Shown here: one piece after another, positions 45,408 through 53,349 of the stretch
Layout: every line of letters begins with the position of its first letter
Position numbering within the stretch: the stretch's first letter is position 1
From: Streptomyces tendae
GTDB taxonomy: Bacteria; Actinomycetota; Actinomycetes; Streptomycetales; Streptomycetaceae
Length of the DNA stretch: 64,000 nt
Assembly (NCBI RefSeq): GCF_014650435.1
Contig: NZ_BMUY01000007.1
Span: 186,001 to 250,000, forward strand
Direction: 5' to 3'
Program-made: the position numbers and the translations under genes
The notes under the pieces: generated by a model
Databases searched by the model: none
What the model was told of the DNA's origin: nothing
The model's input: only the letters and a program-made list of their open reading frames with translations

Positions 45408-47270
45408 TTAGGGCTGATACCCGTCGGCCTGGACGGTGAAGAGCCGGGCGTACGTACCGGCCTGGTCGAGCAGTTCGGCGTGGGAGCCCTCCTCGCTGAC
45501 CCGGCCGTCGGCCAGGACGACGATCCGGTCCGCGTCCCTGACCGCACCGAGCCGGTGGGAGATCAGCAGACTGGTGCGGCCCGCCCGGTATCGCCCCAGC
45601 CGCAGGTGGATGTCGTACTCGGCCTCCGCGTCCAGACCCGAGCTGGGCTCGTCCAGGATGAGCAGGTCCGGATTCCTGCGCAGGAACGCCCGGGCGAGGG
45701 CGAGGCGCTGCCACTGTCCACCGGAGAGCAGTGCCCCGGCGTCGTCGTCGCCGTCGGCGGCGAAGACACGGCTCAGCATGGTGTCGTAGCGGTGCGGCAA
45801 CTTCGCCAGCACGTCGTGCACGCCGGCCTCCCGCGCGGCGGTGCTGAGCCTCGCCGGATCGTCGAGCGCCCGCACGTCGCCGACGGCGATGTTCTCGCCG
45901 GCGGTGAGGTCGTAGTTCATGTAGTCCTGGAACACCGCGCCGAGCCGACGGCGCAGCTCCCGCACAGGTACGCGGCGGATGTCGACCCCGTCCCACAGGA
46001 TTTCGCCCTGAGTCGGGTCGTAGAACCGGCACAGCAGTTTGACCAGTGTGCTCTTCCCGGCACCGTTGTGCCCGACCAGGGCGACGGACACGCCACGCGG
46101 GATGAACAGGGTCACGCCGCGCAGTACCCAGGGCTGGTCGTCGCCGTACCGGAACCAGACGTCCCGCAGCTCTATGCCCCGGCTCAGCGCGGGGAGCCGG
46201 TCGAGGAGGACATCGTCGGCCGGCGGTCCGAGATCCGGCCCGGCCTCCAGAACCGCCACGTAGTGGTTCAGCAGCAGCAGTTGGTGGTGCCCGTCGGCGA
46301 GGGAGCCGACGAGACCGGACAACGCGCCCTGCACACCCACGACAGCGGCCACGAACAGGGAGACGTCACCGGCCGTCAACTCTCCCCGTCTCGCGGCGAG
46401 CACCGCCCAGACCAGTCCGCCCCCGGAAACCAGTGCGCCGAGCAGTGCGAGACCCGACTGGGTGACCAGCTCCCTGCTCTCCACCAGCCGTCGTTCGACG
46501 TCCGCCGTGCGCCGTTCACCGAGCATCCGGCCCTTGAAGAAGTCACCGGCCGCGAAGAGCCGGATCTCCTTGGCCGCGTCCAGACTCGACAGCAGGGACT
46601 GGTAGAAGAACTCCCTGCGCTGCGCCGAACTGATGCGCCAGGCGCTCTTCGCGCGACGTCGGGACAGCCGCAACTCGGCCACCAGCGCGGGTACGGCCGC
46701 CGCGGCGACGAGCGCGGTCATCACCGGGCTGATGACGAACAGCGCGACGACGAACCCGATGACGCCCAGGGCCCCACCGGCGATCCTCAGCCCGGTCTCC
46801 ACGACATGGCCGACGGTCTGGCTTCCCGCGGACTGCGCCATCCGCAACCGGTCCTGGAAGCGCGGGTCCTCGAACCTGGCGAGACCGGCGAAGGAGTTGA
46901 CGACCGTGAAGAGCCGGTCCACCGCACGCATGCCCGCCGCCCGATTGAGCCGTGCCCCCAGGTACTGGCTGAGGTGCGGCAGCAGCGCCGCCACCAGTCC
47001 CAGCAGGCCGAGCCCCAGGGCCGGCCCGAGCAGAGCCGCCTGGCTCGCACCGGTCAGCCGGTCCAGGAGGAGCCGGGTGAGCCAGGCCACCCCCACGGGG
47101 ACCACCGCGACGGCGACGGCGACGGCGACGAGGCCCGTCACGTGTGCGGGCGCCGACCGCCAGGCGAGCGAGAGCGCACTGCGGGCGGCGGCGAACGCCT
47201 CGCGCGGCGCGAGCTGCTCCTTCCCGCCGCCCCTGCGGCGCCCCGGCTCCTGCCTCGTGTTCTTGGTCAT
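45408..47270 (-). CDS. ABC exporter (fused permease-ATPase) of the six-Cys peptide cassette
   Basis: 620-residue exporter-type transporter. The start overlaps the thioredoxin gene's stop (ATGA). A membrane domain with about six helices spans 40-340. The ATPase has Walker A GHNGAGKST, Q-loop VFQDYMNYDLT, signature LSGGQWQR, Walker B LLILDEPS and switch His ISHR. It lacks an N-terminal C39 peptidase domain, so any leader removal must be done by another enzyme, plausibly the S26 peptidase of the same operon. Likely cargo: the small cysteine-rich peptide encoded at the start of the cassette. Confidence 0.92.
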   Translation of the reverse strand: MTKNTRQEPGRRRGGGKEQLAPREAFAAARSALSLAWRSAPAHVTGLVAVAVAVAVVPVGVAWLTRLLLDRLTGASQAALLGPALGLGLLGLVAALLPHLSQYLGARLNRAAGMRAVDRLFTVVNSFAGLARFEDPRFQDRLRMAQSAGSQTVGHVVETGLRIAGGALGVIGFVVALFVISPVMTALVAAAAVPALVAELRLSRRRAKSAWRISSAQRREFFYQSLLSSLDAAKEIRLFAAGDFFKGRMLGERRTADVERRLVESRELVTQSGLALLGALVSGGGLVWAVLAARRGELTAGDVSLFVAAVVGVQGALSGLVGSLADGHHQLLLLNHYVAVLEAGPDLGPPADDVLLDRLPALSRGIELRDVWFRYGDDQPWVLRGVTLFIPRGVSVALVGHNGAGKSTLVKLLCRFYDPTQGEILWDGVDIRRVPVRELRRRLGAVFQDYMNYDLTAGENIAVGDVRALDDPARLSTAAREAGVHDVLAKLPHRYDTMLSRVFAADGDDDAGALLSGGQWQRLALARAFLRRNPDLLILDEPSSGLDAEAEYDIHLRLGRYRAGRTSLLISHRLGAVRDADRIVVLADGRVSEEGSHAELLDQAGTYARLFTVQADGYQP

Positions 47271-47821
47271 GCACCGGCCTTCGTGGGGTGCGGTACGCGG
47301 AGCAGGGCCCGGCCGCTGGCCGCGATCCGGCCGTCGGGGCCCATGCGGACGCCGGTGGGCATGCCCTGGATGCTGAACGCCCGGCTCAGTTCGCCCTCGA
47401 GGCGGGTCACGGCGACCGTGGCCACAGGGGACAGCGCGGCGACGAAGGCATCGGGTCGCTCTCCGCCGTCCTCGTTCTGCACCACGACGGCCAGGACCTG
47501 ACCCGGCCCCGCCCTGCGGCCCAACTCCACCACGCCGGGGAGCAGTTCCTCGCACGGGAGGCAGCCCGGGGACAGGAAGGCCACGAGCATCCCTTCGTGC
47601 AGGCTGTCACGGGTCAGCCGCCGGCCCTCCGTGTCGCGTACGGAGAAGCGGCCCACGGGCTCCCCGACGGCGAGGCCCGAGCCCTGGAACGGGTCGCCCT
47701 TGGTGGCGGGCGTGGTCTCGCGCCGCTGGGTGCGCAGCCGTCGGACGATCCCGATCGTCAGCGTCAGGTTGACGATGCTCAGCAGGCCGAACAGCGTTAC
47801 GACGGCGGTCAGGTACGCCAT
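47267..47821 (-). CDS. Membrane-anchored thioredoxin-like protein (MauD/TlpA-like)
   Basis: 184-residue protein with one N-terminal membrane helix (about 3-28) and a TlpA/MauD-type thioredoxin domain. The redox motif is SPGCLPCEEL with Cys 87 and Cys 90. VGRFSVRDTEGRRLT before it matches the family's entry strand, and a cis-proline-like GMPTGV lies near the end. It should work on the outer face of the membrane, forming or reshuffling disulfides. It is followed by the exporter gene and overlaps the S26 peptidase gene by 13 bases, consistent with one operon. Confidence 0.9.
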   Translation of the reverse strand: MAYLTAVVTLFGLLSIVNLTLTIGIVRRLRTQRRETTPATKGDPFQGSGLAVGEPVGRFSVRDTEGRRLTRDSLHEGMLVAFLSPGCLPCEELLPGVVELGRRAGPGQVLAVVVQNEDGGERPDAFVAALSPVATVAVTRLEGELSRAFSIQGMPTGVRMGPDGRIAASGRALLRVPHPTKAGA

Positions 47822-48345
47822 GGTGGATCGGTCCTTCCGGGGACGGCCCGGCCGCCGTGGCCGGGTGACGAACGGGAACGGCTGTTGCCGGACGCGGTGT
47901 GCGGGAGCCTGCGGACGACGACGCCCAGCAGCTGGCCGGAGGTGAAGTAGCCGCACTGACGGGAGTCCAGGCTCCGCAGGGGGTTGTCTCCGAGCAGCAC
48001 CATCCGCCCCGCCGGTACCCGCTCCTCGGTCAACGCCCGCAGCGCGGGGCCTGCGTCCTTCGGTACCCGGTCCCCGGGGACGGCCACGGCACGTTTGATC
48101 AGCCACATGGGCAGGGGGAGATGGTCCCAGCGCTCGCCGGAGGGCGGCCCGGACACGACGAGCCGGCCACTGCGGACCGCGGCGAGCCGGGCGCGGCGGA
48201 CCACGACCCGGTCGCCGTCGGCCAGAGTGGGAGACATGCTCTCGCCTTCCACGGTGACGACGACGTACCGGTGGCGGGCCAGGGCCACCGCACCGGCCAC
48301 CGCGCATCCGGCGCCGAGCGCCGTGAGAGCGGCGAGGCGCGTCAT
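47809..48345 (-). CDS. S26 family signal peptidase
   Basis: 178-residue type I signal-peptidase-like protein. A single N-terminal membrane helix (about 4-22) is followed by box B GESMSPTL with nucleophile Ser 37, and by box D with general base Lys 84 in IKRAVAVPGD. GDNPLRSLDSRQCGYF near 120 corresponds to the conserved GDN..SxDSR box E. Members cleave after small residues such as A-x-A outside the membrane. The six-Cys peptide has KASASAA just before its first cysteine, a suitable site. A dedicated processing role is inferred from the operon. Confidence 0.92.
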   Translation of the reverse strand: MTRLAALTALGAGCAVAGAVALARHRYVVVTVEGESMSPTLADGDRVVVRRARLAAVRSGRLVVSGPPSGERWDHLPLPMWLIKRAVAVPGDRVPKDAGPALRALTEERVPAGRMVLLGDNPLRSLDSRQCGYFTSGQLLGVVVRRLPHTASGNSRSRSSPGHGGRAVPGRTDPPWRT

Positions 48346-48884
48346 GCCCGCGCCTCCTCGGCGTCCACCGGGCCGAACAGGTGCGCCAGGTCGTCGAGGA
48401 CCACCGTGAACAGCGCGAGCAGGACTCCGACGCCGGCAGCCAGGAGCAGCCCGGCCGACGAGCCGGCCGCCGCCTCCGTGAGCGACCGCCCCACCAGTCC
48501 GGTGAGGGCCACGCAGACCAGCAGCACATTGCGCACGACGTGCCGGGGAGCGACGGGTTCCGAACCGCCGAAGCAGTGGCAGGCGGCGTGTTCCTCGCGC
48601 CGCAGCACACCGGCCAGGGCCAGCGCGAACCCCACGAGCAGGCATGCGGCACCCGCGAAGCCGACAGCCACGGACGCGGGGACCACGAGTGCCACCGCCA
48701 CGGCTGCCTCGGCGGCGATCACGAGGGGCGCCGCGGCCTTCGTCCTGCGCCTCAACGGCGGGGCGAGCTGCGCCACCGAGAGCCGGAAGGCACGGTACGC
48801 GGTCGGGGAGCGGAGCTTGCCTGTGACCGAGCACAGGAAGACGAGGACGAGCAGGACCTGGCTGCTGACGATCACGTAGTTCAT
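48342..48884 (-). CDS. MauE/DoxX-like redox-associated membrane protein
   Basis: 180-residue polytopic membrane protein with four predicted helices (about 4-20, 52-75, 77-95, 120-165). It carries a CHCFGG motif (Cys 102, Cys 104) in a loop, typical of MauE-type proteins. In methylamine dehydrogenase maturation, MauE and MauD are needed for correct disulfides in a small cysteine-rich subunit. Its stop overlaps the S26 peptidase start (ATGA). Together with the thioredoxin it probably forms a membrane redox relay acting on the six-Cys peptide. Confidence 0.85.
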   Translation of the reverse strand: MNYVIVSSQVLLVLVFLCSVTGKLRSPTAYRAFRLSVAQLAPPLRRRTKAAAPLVIAAEAAVAVALVVPASVAVGFAGAACLLVGFALALAGVLRREEHAACHCFGGSEPVAPRHVVRNVLLVCVALTGLVGRSLTEAAAGSSAGLLLAAGVGVLLALFTVVLDDLAHLFGPVDAEEARA

Positions 48885-49019
48885 CGGAGCGGAAACCCTC
48901 CCGCCGGCGCGGCGCCGGGTGCTGAAGACCGGTCGTCGGACACCGGCTCCGTCCCGGCGGTGGCCGGGACGGAGCCGGTGGTGTGGCAGTTGCGGCGATA
49001 CGCGGTGGGCGACGCCCCG

Positions 49020-49211
49020 CTACATGCGGCAGCCGCAGTAGCCGACCCGCTGGAGGTCCTCGCACGTCTCGTACCACATCAGCGTGGTGGTGCGCCCCTC
49101 GCAGCTTCGGTAGATGCACTCGCTCTGCCAGCAGTCGGCCGCCGACGCACTCGCCTTCGGGGCCACCTTGTCGAGCAGACGATCCGAGATCGTCCGCAGT
49201 TGTACGAGCAT
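49020..49211 (-). CDS. Six-cysteine small peptide, candidate exported precursor
   Basis: 63-residue peptide preceded by a strong GGAGGAGAGG ribosome site. The N-terminal 26 residues look like a leader: an amphipathic MLVQLRTISDRLLDKVAPK, then the small-residue stretch ASASAA. The core carries all six cysteines (27, 32, 37, 50, 59, 61) with aromatic and polar residues between and ends CGCRM. There is no classical hydrophobic signal peptide, so export through the ABC protein is more likely than through Sec. It is the first gene of a same-strand set for a MauE-like protein, S26 peptidase, thioredoxin and exporter. No lanthionine or radical-SAM enzyme is encoded nearby, so disulfide bonding is the simplest modification. 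Bioactivity is unknown. Confidence 0.8.
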   Translation of the reverse strand: MLVQLRTISDRLLDKVAPKASASAADCWQSECIYRSCEGRTTTLMWYETCEDLQRVGYCGCRM

Positions 49212-49370
49212 GCCTCTCCTCCGGTTCCTTCGCGGTTCTCGTGGGATCGCCCGGATCGGCACCGGTCCGTGCACGGCGCGGTGCCGGTCGGTGCGCGGAC
49301 CCTGTTCGGTCTCGCCGGCCGGGCTGAACCGAGCTTGTGGCACGGAGCGGATCCCGGCAACGGCACGTTC

Positions 49371-49467
49371 TGTCTCGGACAATCCGTTCCTTGTCCGGAC
49401 TGGTCACAGGCGTGTCCGGAAGCTGTCCGGAACGGGCCGCGGAGGACCGGAATCAGCGTTGTCCGGG
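49371..49467 (+). promoter_or_regulatory. TGTCCGGA repeats between the six-Cys peptide and its divergent regulator
   Basis: TGTCCGGA occurs at 49392-49399, 49413-49420 and 49424-49431, with TGTCCGGG at 49460-49467 and an imperfect palindrome TGTCTCGGACA at 49371-49381. Two copies are exactly 11 bases apart and another is 21 bases away. All lie in the 283-base divergent gap, nearer the regulator start. They resemble the TGTCGG array in front of the SDR gene. Confidence 0.65.
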
Positions 49468-49494
49468 TGTGGCGGGACGGCTCACGATGTCCGC

Positions 49495-50424
49495 ATGGCG
49501 AATGTGGGGGAGTTGCAGCCGCAGCAGGTCGGTGATGCAAGGGAGTTCGCGACCGCCATGCGGCAGCTCAAGGAACGCTCGGGACTGACCTACCGTCAGC
49601 TGGAGGAGAGCGCCGCCGAACGCGGGGAGGCGCTGGCCCGCAGCACGCTGGCGGACGTCCTCGCCGGGAAGGCCACACCACGTCCGGAACTGGTGGCCGC
49701 CTTCGTACGAGCCTGCGGGGACGGACTACGGATACGGGAATGGCTGGAGGCCCGGGAAAGGGCCGTCGGCAGCGGGACCGCCCAGGCTCAAGGCGAGGTG
49801 CGCAGACAGGGCCGGCGCACGGGGCGTGGACCGGGGAAGCGCCGGGCGCCCGCGCTCCTGCTGGCGCTCGCCCTGCTGTCCTGCGTGGCCGTGACCGCCT
49901 GGGGCGTCGGCTTCTTCGGAGAACCGGGCGGTTCCGGCAAGGACGGAGGAGACGCTTCCGCGGCCTCCCGCAACAGGGCCGTCCTGCCGCAGGGACCCGT
50001 GCAGATCCGCCCGGTCCTGTCCGCCGGTCTGTGTCTGACCGACGGTAAGGCCGAGGGGTACGACTCCCTGGTGGCCGTGCAGCGCCCGTGCGGTGACGTC
50101 GCACCCCAGCAGACCGAGCTGGTACCCGCGGGGGACGGCACGCTCCGCGTGCAGTGGTACCACCCCGACCACGGCAAGGGCTGCTTGAAAGCGGTGACCG
50201 TTCGCACCGGTGCCGCCCTGCTGGAGCCCTGGGACGACTGCGGGAAGACGAGCAGGTTCCGTATCGAGCCGTCGGATTCCGGCGGCCGCGATCAGTATGT
50301 GCTCCGTGTGACCGACGGTGGCTGTGTGGGCATCAGCGGGTCGAGGAGATCCGCCGGGGCCCCGGCGGTGACGCAGCCCTGCGACGGCAGCGGAAACCAG
50401 ATCTTCACCATCGCGCCCGCGTGA
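49495..50424 (+). CDS. Membrane-anchored HTH regulator with ricin-type sensor domain
   Basis: 309-residue protein combining three parts. The N-terminal XRE-type helix-turn-helix (about 15-75) contains LTYRQLEESAAERGEALARS and TLADVLAGK. One membrane helix runs at about 118-141. The exported C-terminal domain of about 165 residues has spaced Cys residues and repeated segments (CLTDG, GKGCLKAV, GGCVGISG...QPCDG) typical of a beta-trefoil/ricin-like lectin fold. The topology suggests an outside signal relayed to DNA. It diverges from the six-Cys peptide gene across a gap with repeated TGTCCGGA sites, so it is a probable regulator of that cassette. Confidence 0.85.
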   Translation: MANVGELQPQQVGDAREFATAMRQLKERSGLTYRQLEESAAERGEALARSTLADVLAGKATPRPELVAAFVRACGDGLRIREWLEARERAVGSGTAQAQGEVRRQGRRTGRGPGKRRAPALLLALALLSCVAVTAWGVGFFGEPGGSGKDGGDASAASRNRAVLPQGPVQIRPVLSAGLCLTDGKAEGYDSLVAVQRPCGDVAPQQTELVPAGDGTLRVQWYHPDHGKGCLKAVTVRTGAALLEPWDDCGKTSRFRIEPSDSGGRDQYVLRVTDGGCVGISGSRRSAGAPAVTQPCDGSGNQIFTIAPA

Positions 50425-50520
50425 GCCGCATGACGACACAGGAACCGCCACGCCGGCGAGTGGACCCGACTCTCAGGTGCCACAGGGACATGGATTGCGG
50501 GGCCGGGCGCGGGCGGCCGC

Positions 50521-50937
50521 TCAGGAACGTGGTGCGGCGGTGCCGGTGCCGCCCCGGGAGCGGTGGGTGCGGATCGCTTCGTGGTGGTCCGCGGCCCAGC
50601 CGATGAGCTGCCTGACGATCCCGTGCAGGCCGCGGCCGAGAGGGGCGAGGGCGTACTCCACACGCGGCGGAACCTCGGCGTAGGCGGTACGCGTGACCAG
50701 ACCGTCCTCGACGAGCTGGCGCAGCGTGTGGGTGAGCATGCGCTGGGAGATGCCGGGGATCTGGCGCTGCAGGTCGGTGTAGCGCAGCGGGCCGTTCTCC
50801 AGGACGGCGATGATCAGCATGCTCCACTTGTCGCCGACGCGGTCAAGCACCTGCCGGACGAAGGCCATGTGCTCGGCGGGAATGCTCGCACACGGCCCGG
50901 CCGCGGCCGCCATCTCCCCATCGGTCCCGTCCGGCAT
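50521..50937 (-). CDS. HxlR family transcriptional regulator
   Basis: 138-residue winged-helix regulator. The core DRVGDKWSMLIIAVLENGPLRYTDLQ...GISQRMLTHTLRQLVEDGLV is diagnostic for HxlR proteins. The start at 50937 is spaced nine bases from GGAGAGG; the ATG nine bases further upstream abuts that site. A Cys at residue 16 precedes the HTH, and redox-sensing cysteines are known in this family. It diverges from the azoreductase gene, its probable target. Confidence 0.9.
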   Translation of the reverse strand: MPDGTDGEMAAAAGPCASIPAEHMAFVRQVLDRVGDKWSMLIIAVLENGPLRYTDLQRQIPGISQRMLTHTLRQLVEDGLVTRTAYAEVPPRVEYALAPLGRGLHGIVRQLIGWAADHHEAIRTHRSRGGTGTAAPRS

Positions 50938-51193
50938 GGCGCCCATTCCTCTCCGTCGCGCACACCCGTGTGCCTTTTGTAACGCCTTCCATACTGCCGC
51001 ATCATGGCGCTACGAACAAAAAGTAGGAATTGGAGTTCAGGCCGTGAAAGTAGCGATCTGCCCCACGGACCACGCACCGGGCCGTGCCGCCGAAGGGTGC
51101 ACCGTCCCCGCCCACCTCTGACCGTCACCCCACCCAAGTCACCCCATACCAGTCACCCCGCACACCCACCTCTCCTCGAAAGGTCCCACCGAC

Positions 51194-51835
51194 ATGTCGT
51201 ACCTGCTGCACGTCGACTCCTCCTCGCTCGGCGAGGCATCCGTCTCCCGTCAGGTCGCCCAGTCCTTCCGCGACCGCTGGCCGGGGCCGGTCGTCCACCG
51301 GGACCTCGCGGCCGCACCGGTGCCGCACCTGACGGCGGCGGGCGTCACCGCCCGCGACACCGTTCCGGCCCGGCACACCCCCGAGCAGGCCAAGGCCCAG
51401 GCACTGCAGGACGAGCTGATCGAGGAGTTCCTCGGCGCCGGCGCGTACCTGTTCACGGTGCCGATGTACAACCTGTCCATGCCGTCGGCGTTCAAGGCGT
51501 GGCTCGACCAGATCCTCGTCACGGACCGGACCTTCAGCCACACCGGCGCCTCCCCGGCCGCGGGCCGGCCCGCCCTGCTGATATCCGCCCGCGGCGGCAG
51601 CTACGCGCCCGGCGCCCCAAGGGAGGGCCTGGACTACCTGGTCCCCACGCTGGAAACCGTCCTGGGCCACGAGGACCTGCTCGGCCTGGACGTCACCACC
51701 GTGACTCCCGAGCTGACCATGGCTCCCCACGTACCGGCGCTCGCCTCCCTCCTCCCGCTGCACGAGGCGTCCATGACGGCCGCCCACGACCACGCCCGCG
51801 CTCTCGCCACGAGCTTCGCCGCCCGCGCGGCCTGA
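51194..51835 (+). CDS. azoR: FMN-dependent NADH-azoreductase
   Basis: 213-residue flavodoxin-fold reductase. DSSSLGEASVSRQVA at the N-terminus binds the FMN phosphate, VPMYNLSMPSAFKAWLDQI is the family signature, and SARGGSY contributes to the flavin site. AzoR-type enzymes reduce quinones and azo compounds with NADH. The gene is divergent from an HxlR regulator, the same arrangement as quinone/electrophile-responsive HxlR systems. The 256-base gap contains no further gene I can support. Confidence 0.92.
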   Translation: MSYLLHVDSSSLGEASVSRQVAQSFRDRWPGPVVHRDLAAAPVPHLTAAGVTARDTVPARHTPEQAKAQALQDELIEEFLGAGAYLFTVPMYNLSMPSAFKAWLDQILVTDRTFSHTGASPAAGRPALLISARGGSYAPGAPREGLDYLVPTLETVLGHEDLLGLDVTTVTPELTMAPHVPALASLLPLHEASMTAAHDHARALATSFAARAA

Positions 51836-51855
51836 ACGTGCCGTCTGCCGGAGTG

Positions 51856-53118
51856 TCACACCGCGTTGACGGCGTGCCGCACGACCGCGTCGAACAGGTA
51901 GCCCTGGGTGTTGTGGACGGTGGCGTCCGGCTGGGTCCGCCCCGTGGTGTCGGTCGCCCGGGCCAGCAACGTGCACGGGCCGGGCGACGGCGGACGCCAG
52001 GGGGTCGACCAGCGCACCCAGCCGTCGCGCCGGGGCGCGTCGTGGAGCCGGGCGGCTCTCCAGCGGGAGCCGCCGTCGGTGCTCACGTCCACCCGCACGA
52101 CACCGCCCGCCCCCGACCAGGACCGCCCGGTGAGCCGGTGGGTCACGCCCGCCGTCAGGTTCGCCCGTGCGTCCAGCTCCCAGGCGCTCTTGATCGTCTG
52201 CCGGGTGAGCGGGGCGCTGCCGCCGCCCGGGTGCGCGTCGCCGAACAGGCGGTAGAAGTCGGTGTTCCACGGTGAGTACAGCGGTCGGGCGGACACCTGG
52301 ATGTCGCCGACCCACTTGATGGAGGCGATGCCGATCCACGAGGGCACGAGGAGCCGCACGGGGTGCCCGTGGTCGGGTGGCAGCGGTGCGCCGTTCATCT
52401 CGTAGGCGAGCAGTACGTCGTCCAGCGCCTTGGACAGCGGCAGCGGGCGGCGGACCCGGCCGAGGTTCGTGCCGTCGGCGGTGACGTAGTCGTCGTCGAG
52501 GCCCCGGGGCAGGACGTCCACGGCCCGTCGGCCGAGCCCCGCGCGTCGCAGGACGTCCGCCAGACGTACCCCCCGCCAGCGGGCGACACCGATCGCGCCG
52601 AGGGTCCAGGCGGTGCCGCCGACCTCCTGGCCCTGCTGGCTGGTGAAGTAGCCGCGTCCGTTGCCCGCGCACTCCACGAACGCGCTGTGCGTGACGGACG
52701 GCAACTTCTTCAGGTCGGCGAGGGAGAAGTCCACGGCGCGGTGCCGTTCGAGGCCGTCGCCCCAGACGGTGAGCCTCCAGTCGCCCGCCGAGAGGACGGG
52801 TGTCGCGGTGTGGTTGCGGACGAAGAAGCGGTCGTTGGGGGTGTGGTAGCCGGTGTGCGCCAGGGAGGCGAACCGTGTCTCGGCGTTGGTGCCCCGCACC
52901 GTGAACAGGTCCTCGGGCAGGGGTTTGACGATGCCGGGGGCAGTGCCGGTGGCGGCGGCCGCCGGTGAGCCGGGCGACGCCACGGATGCGGCGCCGGCGA
53001 GTCCGGCCGCGGCGAACAGCCGGAGCATGTCACGCCTGGTGACACCGTCGGCCCGGGCTTCTCCGGAGAGCCACTGCCGCAGTCTGCGTCGGTCGTAGGC
53101 GGATTCGGGGGTATGCAT
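51856..53118 (-). CDS. Exported sulfite-oxidase-like molybdopterin enzyme
   Basis: 420-residue protein of the sulfite oxidase family. A Tat signal TRRDMLRLF (27-35) with a hydrophobic core ends near residue 56. The oxidoreductase molybdopterin-binding domain contains the Mo-ligating Cys 150 in FVECAGNGR. The C-terminal dimerisation domain is of Mo-cofactor type (WSGAGGVVRVDVSTDGG). The start at 53118 follows AAAGG. It probably oxidises sulfite or a related S-oxide outside the membrane. A short SRRH-type leader ORF lies 163 bases upstream, suggesting sulfur-linked control. Confidence 0.92.
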   Translation of the reverse strand: MHTPESAYDRRRLRQWLSGEARADGVTRRDMLRLFAAAGLAGAASVASPGSPAAAATGTAPGIVKPLPEDLFTVRGTNAETRFASLAHTGYHTPNDRFFVRNHTATPVLSAGDWRLTVWGDGLERHRAVDFSLADLKKLPSVTHSAFVECAGNGRGYFTSQQGQEVGGTAWTLGAIGVARWRGVRLADVLRRAGLGRRAVDVLPRGLDDDYVTADGTNLGRVRRPLPLSKALDDVLLAYEMNGAPLPPDHGHPVRLLVPSWIGIASIKWVGDIQVSARPLYSPWNTDFYRLFGDAHPGGGSAPLTRQTIKSAWELDARANLTAGVTHRLTGRSWSGAGGVVRVDVSTDGGSRWRAARLHDAPRRDGWVRWSTPWRPPSPGPCTLLARATDTTGRTQPDATVHNTQGYLFDAVVRHAVNAV

Positions 53119-53139
53119 CAGGTTCTGCCTTTCGCAGGC

Positions 53140-53210
53140 GGGCACGGGTCGTGCCCCGTGCGGACGGGGGAGAGGGAGGCGCGGCCGTCCCGGCGGGACG
53201 AAGGGACGGC
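53140..53210 (-). promoter_or_regulatory. Competing hairpins in the sulfite-oxidase leader
   Basis: Two pairs of mutually exclusive stems occur between the leader ORF and the enzyme start. GTCCC at 53187-53191 can pair with GGGAC at 53195-53199 or at 53203-53207, the latter extending to an eight-base stem 53184-53210. GGCAC/GTGCC and GCACGGG/CCCGTGC compete within 53140-53161. Such alternatives suit attenuation, but GC-rich DNA yields hairpins easily. Confidence 0.4.
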
Positions 53211-53280
53211 GGCGGCACCGGCCGTGGACGCGGCGACACGCCCCCGGCCGGGCCCGGGGACGACGCTTACGCGGTGAGGA

Positions 53281-53349
53281 TCAACAACAGCAGAACGGCA
53301 TGAGCACGCGGGACCGCGGGGCTGCGGGGTGGCGTCGGCTGAGGATCAC
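53281..53349 (-). CDS. Leader-peptide ORF (SRRH...CCC) upstream of the sulfite oxidase
   Basis: 22-codon ORF with a GTG start and TGA stop. Residues 4-7 read SRRH and the last three are CCC (PFCCC). Streptomyces genomes contain a class of short leader peptides with an SRRH motif and C-terminal cysteine upstream of sulfur-metabolism operons, which this matches. A TACGAT hexamer (minus strand, 53361-53356) ends six bases before the GTG, so translation may be leaderless. The -35 region is weak. Ribosome stalling at the cysteine codons could control the downstream enzyme. Confidence 0.6.
   Translation of the reverse strand: MILSRRHPAAPRSRVLMPFCCC

Noticed and set aside
49020-49211. SCIFF-type (six cysteines in forty-five) or lanthipeptide precursor
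   Set aside because: There is no radical-SAM maturase, lanthipeptide synthetase or cyclodehydratase nearby, and the partner genes are redox and signal-peptidase proteins instead.
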